DNA from: Chitinophaga nivalis
GTDB taxonomy: Bacteria; Bacteroidota; Bacteroidia; Chitinophagales; Chitinophagaceae
NCBI RefSeq assembly: GCF_025989125.1
Contig: NZ_JAPDNR010000001.1
Coordinates: 2,772,301-2,836,300, forward strand
DNA length: 64,000 nt
Direction of reading: 5' to 3'
The translations under genes and the position numbers were made by a program. Positions within the stretch are counted from its first letter, which is position 1; the number at the start of each line of letters is the position of its first letter. This document shows positions 63,226 to 64,000 of this stretch, piece by piece. Under the pieces are notes generated by a model. That model was not told the DNA's origin. It was given only the letters and a program-made list of their open reading frames with translations, and did not search any database.

Positions 63226-63360
63226 AGATAATAACGAATTACAGATAACAAATTACGAATGAAATGATAATGAATGATGAATTTTTTAAGAGAAACTGCA
63301 ACATTCCTACCGCATATATTGTTGTAAAAGCGTTTAACTTTCAAGCCTAAATTAAAAGAT

Positions 63361-64000
63361 ATGTCAAAGAGAATTGAGCATGACTTCCTGGGTGAGAAAG
63401 AAATACCACATGATGTATACTATGGCATTCAGACACTGCGTGCCCTGGAAAACTTTCATATTACAGGGATTCCCCTGATGGTAGAACCGATTTTTGTGCA
63501 AAGCCTGGGATATGTGAAGAAAGCTGCTGCGATGGCTAACCGTGACTTAGGCGTGCTCGACAAAGATATTGCTGCTTACATTATCAAAGCCTGTGATCGG
63601 GTGATCGCCGGTGAATTCAATAACCAGTTTCTCAGCGACCTGATTCAGGGCGGCGCCGGTACTTCGGTAAACATGAACGCCAATGAAGTGATTGCCAATG
63701 TGGCCCTGGAAATGATGGGCAAGGAAAAAGGACAGTATGATTTCTGTCATCCCAATAACCATGTGAACTGCTCCCAGTCTACCAACGATGCGTATCCAAC
63801 GGCTTTCCGCATTGCGCTGATCAATAAACTGACTGGTTACAGCAACACATTGGGCGACCTGGCCAATGCCTTCGGAGAAAAAGGAATAGAGTTCCGGAAT
63901 GTCCTGAAGATGGGCCGTACCCAGTTGCAGGATGCCGTGCCGATGAGCCTGGGCGACGAGTTTAAGGCATTTGCCACCAACCTGAATGAAGAACTCTCCC
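63361..64000 (+). CDS. aspA: Aspartate ammonia-lyase, 5' part cut by the window edge
   Basis: 213 codons are visible with no stop. The start MSKRIEHDFLGEKEIP and YYGIQTLRALENF, TSVNMNANEVIANVA and NHVNCSQSTNDAYPTAFRI are the fumarase/aspartase family signatures; the last is the AspA-type substrate loop. The enzyme removes ammonia from aspartate to give fumarate. TAACTTTC (63335-63342), a near match to TAnnTTTG, lies 18 nt upstream of the ATG. The C-terminal half, with the GSSxMPxKxN loop, is outside the window. Confidence 0.93.
   Translation, partial: MSKRIEHDFLGEKEIPHDVYYGIQTLRALENFHITGIPLMVEPIFVQSLGYVKKAAAMANRDLGVLDKDIAAYIIKACDRVIAGEFNNQFLSDLIQGGAGTSVNMNANEVIANVALEMMGKEKGQYDFCHPNNHVNCSQSTNDAYPTAFRIALINKLTGYSNTLGDLANAFGEKGIEFRNVLKMGRTQLQDAVPMSLGDEFKAFATNLNEELS

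Noticed and set aside
1..64000. Prophage, insertion sequence or integrative element
   Set aside because: No transposase, integrase, phage structural gene or terminal inverted repeat was recognised anywhere in the window.

Overview
The window reads as a chromosomal segment of a Bacteroidota bacterium, most likely Chitinophaga or a close relative in the Chitinophagaceae. Evidence: SusC/SusD-type and Oar-type TonB receptors, lipoproteins whose lipobox Cys is followed by Lys-Lys, a probable type IX secretion (T9SS) tail, Bacteroidota promoter elements (TTTG, about 19 nt, TAnnTTTG) with few Shine-Dalgarno sites, and gene orders such as miaB / sigma-54 activator / lptE / TPR / secG. No prophage, insertion sequence, CRISPR array or rRNA was seen; there is one tRNA (His).

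Layout. 1-1250: a membrane protein cut by the window edge and a secreted protein of unknown role. 1451-6537: four tandem paralogous lipoprotein metallopeptidases (HEIGH motif, M57-like), three with a C-terminal ricin-type lectin domain. 6607-12616: a compact ligase cluster with two ATP-grasp proteins, a GCS2-type carboxylate-amine ligase, a class I glutamine-amidotransferase-like protein and two alpha/beta-hydrolase esterases. Inside it is a 32-codon ORF (9902-10000) that overlaps the upstream ligase stop as ATGA and ends 2 nt before a possible GTG start of the next ligase. I read it as a candidate peptide substrate; this is the most interesting part of the window. 12606-18345: a siderophore-type TonB receptor and an Oar-like TonB receptor. 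18747-21314: ribBA and a secreted lyase-like protein. 21384-26243: a TamB-like protein. 26640-27127: a long noncoding leader with a degenerate repeated motif, ahead of a SusC-SusD-fasciclin-lipoprotein operon (27128-33568). 33641-37401: an operon of gamma-glutamyltransferase, DinB-like protein, small lipoprotein and an alpha-oxoamine-synthase-like PLP enzyme. 37468-40674: M14 carboxypeptidase and a redoxin. 40791-47779: envelope and housekeeping genes (YihY, MltG, SecG, TPR protein, LptE, sigma-54 activator, MiaB). 47959-54873: a conserved protein usually misnamed ABC transporter ATPase, a two-gene Fe-S redox module, a phosphoribosyltransferase, a DUF2279 protein, a phosphohexomutase and Pcm. 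55100-58461: a TonB-dependent-receptor-like barrel and a DUF445 protein. 58462-59597: probably decayed, gene-poor DNA beside tRNA-His. 60252-64000: two unrecognised proteins, a class 3 lipase and the start of aspartate ammonia-lyase.

Working together: the ligase cluster is predicted to make or tailor a small peptide or amide compound. The SusC/D operon and the three other outer-membrane receptors serve uptake. MltG, LptE, SecG, TamB and YihY maintain the envelope. All family calls come from reading motifs by eye; no search was run.
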